Shown: positions 22,499 through 34,400 of the stretch, one piece after another | Numbering within the stretch: position 1 is the stretch's first letter | How the letters are laid out: every line of letters begins with the position of its first letter | Source of the DNA: Macquaria australasica | Taxonomy: Eukaryota; Chordata; Actinopteri; Centrarchiformes; Percichthyidae | Assembly: GCA_005408345.1 (NCBI GenBank) | Contig: SEMN01000354.1 | Coordinates: 186,001 to 250,000 of the forward strand | DNA: 64,000 nt | Direction of reading: 5' to 3' | The notes under the pieces: generated by a model | Seen by the model: the letters and a program-made list of their open reading frames with translations, nothing else | Told to the model about the DNA's origin: nothing | Database searches by the model: none | Made by a program: the position numbers and the translations under genes

Positions 22499-23677
22499 GA
22501 CAGAGGGACACGTTGTTGACAAAGTTGCATCAAAACAGAAAATGCTTATGCTTATGAATTCATATTCACAATATAAGGGAAATTCTGCATACTTCCATTA
22601 AATTACTTTATGTTAAAGGTTACATTTATTTGTTGAACCAACAAAGATTTCGTGAGAATTTGGTCTAATTGTTATTGCATAAAGACAATAATTTTCAAAT
22701 TGCAGAAATCTCAGATTATTATTAACATGCAATCTGTTGTTGCATGGCCCACAGTCTATGTTTTAAGTTTAAAGAGATGTTCTGCTGAGTAATTGTCTAA
22801 AAGGTAAAAATATAAGCTTATTATTGGATTTAAGTTATTTGTTGACCAAAGAATAATATATAGTTCATTTTTTGATATATAGCATTTATTAAACAGCATT
22901 ACCTGTCACTGAGTGGATAGAGATGTGTGTGAAATGAGAGGAGAGGGGCCCAGACTGAACACTGACAAATACTCATCCACACTTCAGTGATGCCTAATGG
23001 TTTACACACTAAGGACCAATTACAATATATTCCTACAGGGACTTCTGGTGTGTCCAGCTGCTCAATAACAACACTGACCTAATGTTTTAAATGTCTTCTA
23101 CAGGAGCTTCTGGTGTGCCTGGGCTTCTAAATAGTGATTTTAAAGTGAGTTGATTGAGCTCTCTGATATTTCTTCAACTCTTTTGGCACAGCAGTATGTT
23201 TAACATGATCTTATGGTGCTGTAGCATCCTTAACATTGTTGTGGGTGCTTGCAGCATATATATATAATCCACAGTAAACATCAAAAAATGACCCTGCTGC
23301 ACAATAATACTCCTATAGGGTGTGTATTATTCCTATGATCCTCGTAAGAAATATCTTAGGATGCAGTTCTTTAGGGTCGGAGTGTAAATGGTTAACCACA
23401 GCAGCATCACAGCATAGGCAGCTATACCAAGACATAAAGGGCTCTTTCATTTTGCATGATCCTGCGTGTGCACTAAGAGGCAGAGAGAGCAGTGATGCCT
23501 CCGGGTGTCTGTGCTGGAGGCAGAGCAGCCGGTGACACCGCCCTGTCCCTCCCTGCACACAGAAACAACAATCCAGCTCTGGTCCTGGATGTGACAGCGG
23601 GGTCTGCGGCCCAAACCTGACAGCCTCAGCACTTTATCTGCGCTCAGACACACCTTGTTTACTTGAGCATGGCAGCG

Positions 23678-23740
<63 letters not shown>

Positions 23741-23878
23741 CCGTTCAACGGACTGGCACGCAGAACAACAAAAGCTAGAGTGATTCATTTCCCCTCTAAT
23801 GTGCAGGATATCGTGAATGACTACACCGGTGATGATAACAGGCTAACACGCCACCGTGAATGCGTGCCAACTCCTCAC
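22499..23878 (-). other. wdr47: Likely first intron of wdr47
   Basis: AT-rich sequence between the probable 5'UTR exon and the coding start exon. It holds a (GC)n(AC)n tract at 23675-23739 and two similar copies of a TACAGG-CTTCTGGTGTG motif near 23034 and 23099. No coding exon is recognised. Confidence 0.4.
23675..23739. repeat. (GC)6(AC)n alternating purine-pyrimidine tract
   Basis: About 65 bp of uninterrupted purine-pyrimidine alternation, GCGCGC running into ACACAC. It is inside the likely wdr47 first intron, about 140 bp from the proposed donor. Confidence 0.95.
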
Positions 23879-24060
23879 CTGTCAGTCTGCGCCAACAACA
23901 CGCCGCATTAAAGCCGCTCCAGTCCGTCTGGAGCCTCCCAAATGCAACAGTATCTACGAAGAAGAGGGCAGGAACCGGTGTCCGGATGTTTAAATCCCAG
24001 CCAGCGTCTCCAGAAAGGTCACTTCTGCCTTCTTTCTTGTACACAGCTCGCGGTTGCCAT
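23879..24060 (-). promoter_or_regulatory. wdr47: Probable wdr47 non-coding first exon and core promoter region
   Basis: On the minus strand GACTGACAG/GTGAGG at 23879 is a strong donor that can join the acceptor at 22498 in the 5'UTR. The surrounding 23740-24110 is richer in G+C and CpG than the neighbouring DNA and contains a CCAAT motif near 24085. The transcription start is not determined. Confidence 0.4.
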
Positions 24061-25800
24061 GCGGACGCAGGGAGCCGCAAACCACCAATCAACTGTAGTG
24101 ACGACACCCAGTGGTCACACCTAACGTTACAAGTTATACAGCGACACAAGTTGAAGAGGGAAATTAAAAAACCGTCAATAAATAGCAATACAAACATTTT
24201 TGGAAAAAAGCAACAACTACAAATCTGTGTATTCTATTTTATAACTGATGTAGGATGTAATTAAGCTAGCTGGTACATAGTATTTAGTGGTTAATGGCTG
24301 ATCTCCCAAGTTAAATTCTGGTCAGTCTAAATAATGAAAAAGCACCTCTAAAAGTCTGGATTCATAGCTACAAATGCCATATAAATCTCCCATAAGTGGT
24401 AAACTCATAAAAGAGCCATTAAAATTGTCAATGGGAAGTCTTTCACAAACCAGATGTTCTCCCCTTTTTATTTTTACTGTATTTTTTAAATTTATTTTTT
24501 AAATCATGTTCTTGTAGGACTACTAAAAAAAATAAAGTCAAAATAAAGTTCCTAACTAACTACTAACTATAAATTCTACTGGTCATGGCTGATTAACGTG
24601 TTAGGGGACACTGGGGCAAAAGGTTCTAGGACCCCTGTTGTTTTTTGTGTAGGCTTACCATGTTTCCTCCAAGTTCCAATCAAGGCAGCAGACTACACAT
24701 GGAGGCCTCGTTATTTGCCCAGACCCCCGGAAACCAAACAGTACTCCTGTGCTAGAAGAGCTGGCCCCAGATTTTCTGTGTGTTGGTTAGATTTGACACA
24801 AGGCTGAACAACAGGGCAACAAGATTAAGTAGTAATAATGCATGAGCCCTCATAGTTTATGTTATGTATGTTTGTGGTACAAATTCCTAAACTATTCTGC
24901 AGTAATCAAAACCTGTGCAACCAACTGATCTCCATGTGAACCTGGGGCTTTTGGGGGCTCCTGAGGGTCTGGGGCCCTTGGTCAGGTGCTAGCTTTACCT
25001 GATTGGCAATCCAGCCTTGATACTGGTTCAACTACATGCCCACTGAGTTTGAGTGGATTCACACTTCACTGTACTCCACCCTCTGCAATAATTTGAAAAT
25101 AGAAAGTGATGGTCATTGTGAAGCTTTTGTAAGGAGCTTACCATTTTAGTCCAACTGGACCTTAGTGCAGCACTATGGTCAATGTAGATCCCAATTAATC
25201 ATATTAAGAACAACGGTACTTTGGAATATCTGGCTTGGCCATTAACATGTTTAATATTTATTTATTTATTTATTTTTTGACCAGTTATATCTCCACATTA
25301 GGTATATCTTCATCTCCTGCTCTACCAAACCCAAGGCCTGTTCTTTTCTCAGGATATTGCCATTTTTTTCAATTTGTATGTGGGTGATACACAATTGTGT
25401 GTTGTAAGCATTTAAACAATAGTGTAACCTGATTACACTTAAGAGATTGCTTTGCCAAAATTAAATGTTGGATGTCTCATAATTTTCTCCAGGTCAATGA
25501 GGATAAGATTTACACAACTAATTGCCTTGAATTTGGCGCTGTTGCCTCACACAAAAGCTCTGATATATTGTCTCTCTAAAATGTCTACTCTAAAACTGTA
25601 ACAATTCAAATTAAAATAAATAAATAACAAATAAGATTTATATTTTCAGAAATGTTACATGGTGAAAGATTGGATACTTTATGTTGTCAAAGACTGTCTT
25701 CACACCTCCTTAATAATTTCTATAAATCAATAAAAAATGGTGACATACCCATTCCTCCTTTAAAACAGACATTTTGTTTTACAATTAACACCACATAAAT
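24061..25800. other. Intergenic region upstream of wdr47
   Basis: No gene recognised. Positions 24590-25030 (CACTGGGGCAAAAGG to GGGGCTCCTGAGGGTCTGGG and on) look like a degraded dispersed repeat. The rest is AT-rich. Confidence 0.45.
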
Positions 25801-25818
25801 GCTGAGGCCATGCTAAGT

Positions 25819-25824
25819 TTTATT
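25819..25824 (-). terminator. camsap2: Candidate poly(A) signal for camsap2
   Basis: TTTATT on the plus strand is AATAAA on the transcript strand, about 2.28 kb after the camsap2 stop. Earlier in-strand candidates lie at 27137-27142 (inside the MITE) and near 26992. The site actually used is unknown. Confidence 0.3.
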
Positions 25825-28099
25825 AAATGCAAAAAAGAAAAAAAAACTAACAAAAATGAAACTACATGTTCAGCAATATGTTGAATGACCGCACAGCGTC
25901 TGACAAACAAAACAAAGTAATCATAGTGAATAGGTATGAGCTCACATGAACACACTGTACAATATCATTTACAGTTTAAATAATCATCTAACTTGGCCTT
26001 AAGCAGCCGAAAGCTGGTGGGCAGAGCTTCTGTGGACAAATCCTTCCAATAAACAGCAGAGAAACACTTCCTCACTCTGCCATACTAGATTACATTTTCA
26101 AAGACATGTACATGCTCTCGTTTGGTCATAAATATCCCCCCAGCTGAAAACAACGCACCATGTTTGCTCGCAGATGTTGTTTCTGTTGGAAATCGTACCT
26201 GCAAATGGTGTTGATTTGACATTCGGTGGCAAAAGGAACATGATACTGACACCAATGAAACTCTATGGCGAGTCTCTACCCGTATGCAGCAACAAGGATC
26301 TGCCATAATCTGCCTTGCATTATTTTGTAAAATTCATTCTCCTAATAATGGAAAAAAAATTATATAAATCTAACAAAATTACTGAGTTTCTGGCCTATTT
26401 AGGACATGTTGCATCTATAGGCAACAGACAAATATGCTGCTAATACACACACTTTTCACACAATGTAATCTTAGTTTGGGTCAACACACACATTGGTGTT
26501 ACGTAAGAGCAACAGATACACAGATGTGTTGAAAATGACATAACCATAGTAACAGCGTGGCCATTGTAATGAATCAGGCAATACTTGCTGTGGCTTTTTC
26601 AAATAGCAGAGCAATTAATTTTTAACTAAACAGCAATCTCAACTTTGTATATGCACTATGTTTACAACATTTGGTGTTTGGTGGACGCTTTGACCAAAAG
26701 TGCCTTTGAGTATCATAAGTGCAGACTTTGTTAAGATGAGTAAGCCCGGTGTGAATTTGAAGAATTTAATACTGTCAAGAAAGTATTAATACAATAATTT
26801 AATTTTAAATCCTGATATTGATGTAAAGAGAAATACTTCTTAGGTGTCATTATGTCGTGGAATTTAGTCAAATTCCTGATACCAGTGGGTGAGAGTGTAA
26901 TCGTACATTATATTAATATACTGCAAAGACCCTACTGTACATAGTTCAGTAGGCAGCACTTCTAAATAAAAATAAAATAATACTGAGCCATTTTATTTGT
27001 TCACAAATCCACTGTGAACCAGCAGCAAAGTGATCTACAACACTGGGTCTCAACCTTTTTAGCTGAAGCAATGCCTCCTTGTAAACCCCAAATGTAAACA
27101 AACCAGAGGGTTCACTTTGACCCCGATGGGGTGATTTTTATTTTTACTGTCCCATCAATTTTACATAATTATTGGAATACGTCTTGAGGTTGCAACTACC
27201 TCTGTATATGACGAGAAAAAAGAAATTTGACACAATTACAAACATGAGCATATTTGTATATTAGAAATATATTTTTTCACACATCATACATTACAGCTCG
27301 AATCGTCTGCAGGTGTCCTGACCCCACAGGTTGAGAACCAGTGATCTAGAGTAACGTCCTGCATTCTTTAAAATCACTTTCTCAAAAAGGGTTCTGAAAA
27401 AGCTGAAACCGCTTGGCTTTGTTGAGCTGAACACACATGTACTGTGTGGGTAACACTAGCTGTATGCAATTAGTTTTTTGGCCCTTTGTAGTTTTACGTA
27501 CCTTAATATACAAACTGTTTTACCCACAGAGATGAAGAAAAAAGTGTTCTTCCAAATACAAAAAAACCCCCCATCTGTATACGCTGTTTTACAATCACCT
27601 CATTGCACTCACGCTAAAACTAAACGCGCATAAGGCCACGCATTAACAGGATAATGCAAACACAAATCAATCTGTACATTAAATAAAAACATTCAGTGCT
27701 TCAGTGTACCCAATAAAATGTCCTAGCATTCATACTGTCTCTTTTTTGACGTTTGGCACATAGGAAACACTCACACATGCCTTCGTAAACTGACTCAAAC
27801 ATGACAATCTCTAAAAACACAGAAGTGATAAAGCATTTACATCATTCTTCAACAGTGGCATACATTCCAGTTGTTCATAATATTTGAGTCCTGTCATGTC
27901 CAGCCCAGAGTAAGTAGGAAAAACAAGGACAGGAATGCAATGAGAGGAAAAACGAACAAACATAAAAAAGACAAATATGCATTCATCTAACTGGCATTGC
28001 AGGTGCTTGAATCTTCATGGATATGTACACTGAAGTGCAAATTGAAATGGTATGTTCCATTTGAGGGGGAAATGGTGGTGTTTGCGCTATCAAGTTCCA
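25825..28099 (-). other. camsap2: Probable 3'UTR of camsap2
   Basis: Follows the TAA at 28102-28100 with no splice signal or second gene recognised. It contains a hAT-like MITE (27041-27343). The length depends on which poly(A) signal is used. Confidence 0.4.
27041..27343. mobile_element. hAT-like MITE, about 303 bp
   Basis: Starts CACTGGGTCTCAACCT and ends AGGTTGAGAACCAGTG, so the terminal inverted repeats match at 15 of 16 positions. The flanking 8-mers ATCTACAA and ATCTAGAG share their first five bases, which fits a decayed 8-bp target duplication as made by hAT elements. It has no coding capacity. It lies downstream of the camsap2 stop. Confidence 0.8.
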
Positions 28100-28405
28100 T
28101 TAGGACTGGGCAGGCACTACTTTTTTAGGGGTGGCTGGCTTCTTGGTTTGCCAGAGATGGCTGTGGATCGTTACCGCATCCACGCTGGCCGACATGGTCT
28201 TGGCTGGTATCTGGCTGAACTGCTTCTTGTCCGAGTTGTACTTGTAGAGGCCGTCGATCATCTTGCGGGTGATGCTCTTGGGGCCGATGCCTGTCAGCTT
28301 GTTGATCTCCTCCGTCTCGGGGCAGTAAGTGTAGAGAGAGCGGAACTGGCAGCCGGCGTCTCGGAACAAAACCAAGAAGTTGTTGGCCTCCGATTTCTCC
28401 ATTTG
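28100..28405 (-). CDS. camsap2: camsap2 last coding exon, CKK domain
   Basis: 306 nt. It encodes MEKSEANNFLVLFRDAGCQF, TYCPETEEINKLTGIGPKSI, YKYNSDKKQFSQIPAKTMSA and SVDAVTIHSHLWQTKKPATP, then TAA. This is the core of the minus-end-binding CKK fold. Confidence 0.97.
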   Translation of the reverse strand, partial: QMEKSEANNFLVLFRDAGCQFRSLYTYCPETEEINKLTGIGPKSITRKMIDGLYKYNSDKKQFSQIPAKTMSASVDAVTIHSHLWQTKKPATPKKVVPAQS

Positions 28406-31400
28406 CTGTCAAGGTCAGAGGAGAAAAGCTCATTAAATACAGTATGAAGTATGCCAAAGGTTTGGTTCTATTTGACTCATTCTTTGGACACTCACAAACA
28501 TAAGTTTAGCTATTTAAGAGTGTGTCAGTCCTGTGACTTAGATTGGCTTAAATGCTAAAATGTTTATAAATAAATATGTATTATTCTTTGACTAGCCATT
28601 CTTGCGACAAAGCAAACATTTTTTACCTTTTGTCTTGATAAATACAGTATAATTGTACATTTGCACATCACTAATTTCATCAGTACAACAACAAAGTCCT
28701 ATCATACTTACCAGTCTGCTGTGTTTTTCCTTTTAATTTAAATATTTTCATTCAAAAAAGAATTCCAGTTGTTCTACTTTGCTGTTTTTCCCAATCAATG
28801 TTCAGCCAAGGTAAATTACATTTCCTGCAGAACATTAAATGTCTTGCAGCCTCCATATCATTGAGGGGCCTTTATTGTAAAACAACTCCACCGTTACTTG
28901 AATACTTGCTTTTATATAATAATTTACAGTATACATGTTTAAAGCATGTATGTGCCTTTATAAAAACTGATGGTAAAATAGGAAGAGAGACAAAGGTCCC
29001 ATGTCAGCTTTTAATCCACAATGTTGAAGGTATGTGGTGTGCATACCCCAACCCCTGCAAGTGTATAAAACTATATATTAAAAGCTCCATTCTGTTACCT
29101 CCAGGATCTTGTTCTTTTGCCCCTCATTAACCTTGCCTGCGAGGCAGCAGTGGGCCAGAGCGTTCTGGATGATGTGCTTGTTAGATTTGGCACTGGGCTC
29201 CTTGTATAGCTTTGGTCCTGAATGAGAACAGAGGAGGGAACATCGGGATGAGACCGTTGTCATGGCAACTCCTCCAGTTATGTCGAAGAAAAGACTTCCC
29301 GCCCTATTTTTACTCTTTCTTTTGATAAATCATGTATGAAGATTTCTACTGGTAGCACATCCATGTGTTAGTGGGTAGACGGACAAAGGAATTTGAGCTA
29401 TGAATGCAGCATTTAGATTACAAAAGACACAAAGCTGATATTTTTGATTTACATTTTACATCCACTGAGATGGGACAGCCTACCAAGAAGGCAGTGAGAC
29501 AAGAGGACTTAACGTTGGATAAAAATTACAATATTAAAAAGATTAAAAATGCTGTCCTTCAGTATTAGAATATTAGCTGCACTGAATCCAAAAATGACCC
29601 AACATTTCAGAAACTGATAACTAGGTTTATGATGTTATTCCATAACATTAGCTCACGTTAACACCATTTACCTTTATGTTGTTAATATCATAATTATTCT
29701 CCATTTATTTAGGCTAAACTGAACCTGTAGTTGTAATTGACAGCTAGTATTAACATTTGCACTGAAAACATATGCTATAGAAGATACAGTATGTGCTAAG
29801 CTGTCCTACCGGTATACTCTGTGTTAGATGTAACAGAGGAGGTTGTGGATCCATTTTCCCAGTCCTTTTCTCCATTCCTGCTGCTGGAGCGACTTGGGGA
29901 CAGGAAGCCATCTGCAGAATCTGGCCTAAAACACACACACACACACACAGCATTAGATCACCTTTCTGCATGGGCGCTGCTTCACAATACTCAGCAAATT
30001 ATACTGTAGACAGGGCAGGAAACCAGCTAGATATTTTGAAATACAGTGCCATCTCCAAAAATGAATCCTTCGAGCCATTACAAAACTGCAGTATTAGGCT
30101 GGTGGCTGCTGTCATTTTCCCACCCTGTCTACATCATGTTTGTATAGATTATCCTTTAATGTGGAGGAAACTGTGTGTACTATTTCAGCACACAGTTTGG
30201 AGTTTGGGTGTGTGTTGTACATCCTTACAGTAACTAGTAAAGGAGCAAAGCTTGCAAGCACAGGCAGTGAGCGCAGTGATGTGAAGCAGTTTGAGGTCAA
30301 TAAAAGAGGTCAATCAATTATAGTGCAGCACTTGGCATTTACTTGCTCTTTTTTTGGACTGCAGCTGCATTATGTGTCCCCCTCCACACGCTGGCATTCT
30401 CTTAAACAAGTGATTTCCAAATATACAGAGCTTATTCCACTGGGATTATAAAGCATTTATAAAATACACTATTCTGCCTCTGTAGTTATGTGAAAATCAA
30501 TGAGCACAGGAAATGTACAGTAAGAGCAACTAAAGCCAAACTTAGCTCAAATGTGCTTGAAGTGCTTTTTTGGTGAATGTAAACTGTCCGCGTTAGCAAG
30601 TCATTTTAGCTTTCTTTCATTTCTCAAAAAGACCAAATCTTTCAAAAGGATATAAAAGTCTAATTTGGAAGAAATATATCTTCATGTTTCAAGAAACACT
30701 GATATCAAGTGACTATCTTGAATATTCTTAAGACACAATATCTGGTTACATGACTTGATAAGGTGGATGTTTTATGCAGGGTGTGTTCTACAGAACTAGT
30801 CTGTGATGTAGTGACTCTGAATAAAACTAAACGATTTACAATGATGTTTTATCAGGTGTGAAAAAAAGCCAGAGCGGGAGTGTAGATTTTTGAGGAAGGC
30901 ACAGCAAAGAGGTAAGTGGAAAAAGAAAAGTGACTGTTTTGTGGTGGAGATGCTGCTAAAAGCGGAGCATTGGACCAGTGCTTTGAAGTTAATCATAATG
31001 AAAGGTGGTGCTTTCCCTATAAGTGCTCGATCAATCCCTAATAAAACCCAGTGTGGGGACAGGGTTTCAGAGCAGGACTGGGCTCAGGACGGCATGAAGC
31101 GCCTTAAGGTTAAACTGCCAAGCAGAAACTAACCTTCTCCGTCTGAGTTTAGGAGAGCTCAGAAAGTAGAAGAGACTGCCAGAGGCTAAACTAGTACTTC
31201 TGACAGGTGTGAAACAGGAGGAAAGAAAGTATTCAAAGAAGGAAGATAGAAGAATACAAGAAAAATGTTAGACCTGAGAACTGGAGTTAGTCTGAAGAGC
31301 TTGGCTTAAAAAACCCCAAGAAAGGTCAGAAAATATCACACATGATGAACAGTTAAAGATTTATGTTAAACAGTCACTCCAAGGTCAAAGTTTTCATATT

Positions 31401-34400
31401 TTCAGGTTTCACATGAAATGTTTGTGGGAATCTGTGTAGTCAGAAATACACCAAGCTCGAGAATTCAACCCAAAGAGAGCGTTGCAATTTTCTGCCCCGT
31501 TTAATTCAGTGTGCATTTACTCTATATATTATGCATGGATTTAATGCTCATTCACAGTGGCTTAGTAACTGTTATTCTTGAAGCAATTGAACCAGGTTAA
31601 AATGATGAATTATTCCAAACATTAGCAGGGTGTGTTTTTTTGTTTTAGGACTTTTTTGACTCCTATACGACAAACAACAAACAGTCATGAATGCACATAG
31701 GTTTTCACACTTGTTTTAATAAACATATCCCACTGCTTTATTCCTTAATGAATCAGAGTTACGTATCCAAAAGTAGGAAATCTTGTGAAAAATCCCACCC
31801 TTTTTATTGCATTTCACATGACATGTTACAGTTACAGACTTGTAAACACATCTCACCTTGGCGCTCTCTTGTCGGAGTGAACACTGTCGCTGTCTCCCAG
31901 GTTGAGGGAAGCGAGGGACAAGCTGGAGACTGAAAAGACACGTTGGCGTGAACCTGGATGTGAGATGAGATGTGGCACAGCACGACACAGTTACACAGAC
32001 ACCATGAATAACAACAACACCGGGCGGTCCACTGTGTTTTGTGCCAACCCTGTCACAGAGCAATGCAGCCTCAGTGTTATGACTAAAATGAACTCTCACA
32101 TCCAGTAATACACACAAAATTCATATGGACACACCCTATGATACATGCACAAATATGTATTAATACACATTATATAATGCTTAATTTAAGTGACATATAA
32201 AAAGAAATACAAACACACACTAGTATTGCATTGCTCCTTCAGTATATCATGTTATATTTCAAGTTCTACTGTATTGTTTTGGGCTTGTTAGACATTAGAT
32301 ACAACACAAAAACACTGCTTGTTATTATTTCCTGTTAGATATAATATCGATAAGGCTATGATATATACATTTATATAATGTAATATCAATGCCAATATTA
32401 ATACAAATATCACAATTCACCCACTTGAGAGCTTAAATTAACCAAATTAGATTAGATTATTTTTGTATGTTACTATATAAAACAAGAATAATTTATTTTA
32501 GGAGAGGTTAGGAATGTGATAAAATGTGCATAAGACATTCTTGAGTGGCACAAAGCAAAGTGGCAGCAGGACACAGATTCGACAGATGGGATAACCTTGA
32601 CCTCTCTGAGTGGGGATCGTCTCCATGGTTACCTGTGGCAGCTCTGACAGGGGTTTTGGGGGAGTCCATGCTGTCGCGATGGATGGACTTGGGGCGGCCC
32701 CGCCTCTGCTTGGCCCCACCGACTGGTCGAGGTTTAATGACGGTGTCCATGTCCTCCATCAGTTTGAGCTGCTTCCTCCTGAGATATTCCTGCTTGATGA
32801 ACTCCCTCCTGGCCTTGTCTTCCTCCTTCCTGGTGCGCTCCTCCTCTGCCTTCAGTCTGAACAGACAAAACAGAGGGATGGGAGGAAGTCAGTGCAGAGA
32901 AATATTGTTAAGAGGTTTCTGTTCAATACAGGTGATTTAAAAACTGCACAAAATATCTAAAACAAATATTACCTAAATTCATGTTATAAATTGTAAATTG
33001 AAATCTTGAAAAATACATGAAAACATCTGGCACTGCGGTCACACTTTCTTTACTTTCTGATGCAAATTAACTTGATAATAATATTCTGGACAGTAGTGGG
33101 GTGATCTAACTTATATGTCTTGTTTAAGATTTAAACAACAACAACAAGAAAAAAAGAAAATGACAGAAAATCAAGTGTTCAGTATTTCTAATGGTGGATA
33201 TTCATTTAATAACAATCTGCATAAATAAATTAACTTTCACCAGAATAAAGAAAAGACCACACAACACTGCGCTCCTAAACCTGTATGCTGTGAAAATGCA
33301 TATGGACTTATTTTCCAGATGTGTCAACATACCGAGCATCCTCCTTCTTCTGCTCCAACTCAGCCTCCAGCTGCATCTTCCTCTGCTGGCTCTCCTTCTC
33401 CCTCCTCATCCGTTTCTCCAACAGTGCCGCCCTCTTCTGAGCCATGTTCTCATCGGCCTGTCCATCCGCCTGAGTCACAAAGGAAACCGAGTCAGTCACC
33501 TCATACTGTTAGAGGTAAAGTGTGATCTAAGCAGAATGAAAATCCAGTAACATTTAGTGAATATTAATCATTACGGTTTTGTAGCTGCTGTTCATTGAGC
33601 AATGCTGACCTTCTGCGGTTGTGACACCGATCAAGAGGCAGAGCTGAGTGTTATTATAGTGTGATACTCCTTAAATCTTTTTATTCATCTAATCTGATAT
33701 AATGAATGAGATAATCCAAAACCTGAGCTGTTATTGTGAAAGGTCGACTCTCCTTTGTGTAATTAAATGAGACAGTAAAAAGGCTGGCAGAGGCAACAGA
33801 GTAGAGGATTTTTTTCTGGGCCAGAAAGGGCAGATTTCTCTGTATTCACTTTTATTATGCAATTTTATGTTGTTATTTTGTTTTTCTCCATATTCTTTGT
33901 ATTATGGGATCTACAAGAAACTTTAAACAAATCATTATTTAATGGATATTTGTGGCCACATCTCACTGTAGTTAAGATAGTTTGCATGAAACCTTGAATA
34001 TAGCAAGAGAGCAGAAGGCTACTGAAAACATCAACACCGCTACAATAACAAATTTAATTTAAATGCAGTTGTTTCCAACATAGGCACACCAGGCAGCTTT
34101 CAGTACAAATTGGTTAAATCTAGAGTTTTATTTCATGTGAACATCCTGCGCTCAGCCCTCAGCATCCACCCTCACTATCTATTCAACCCTTCTCCAACCC
34201 CACATTTCCACAGCTGTGCCTGAATTATTCACAACAGCCCCAGTTTTATGACCTACATCGAAGCCCAGACTGCAGCTAGCGAGCTATCTTACAACCCATA
34301 AATGGGAAGATGACGCTGTTCTCAGTGGGCATATTTCCTGAACCATTCATCCTCTCATGTTAGGAACAAACATGGCTGCCCCGGGTTCAAATGTAATTAC

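Noticed and set aside
22141..22557. 138-codon plus-strand open frame
   Set aside because: It is antisense to the wdr47 start exon, which is strongly conserved on the minus strand.
24590..25030. Possible gene fragment in the G-rich stretch upstream of wdr47
   Set aside because: No consistent reading frame. The repeated GGGGC/CTTGG style sequence looks like an old dispersed repeat rather than a gene.
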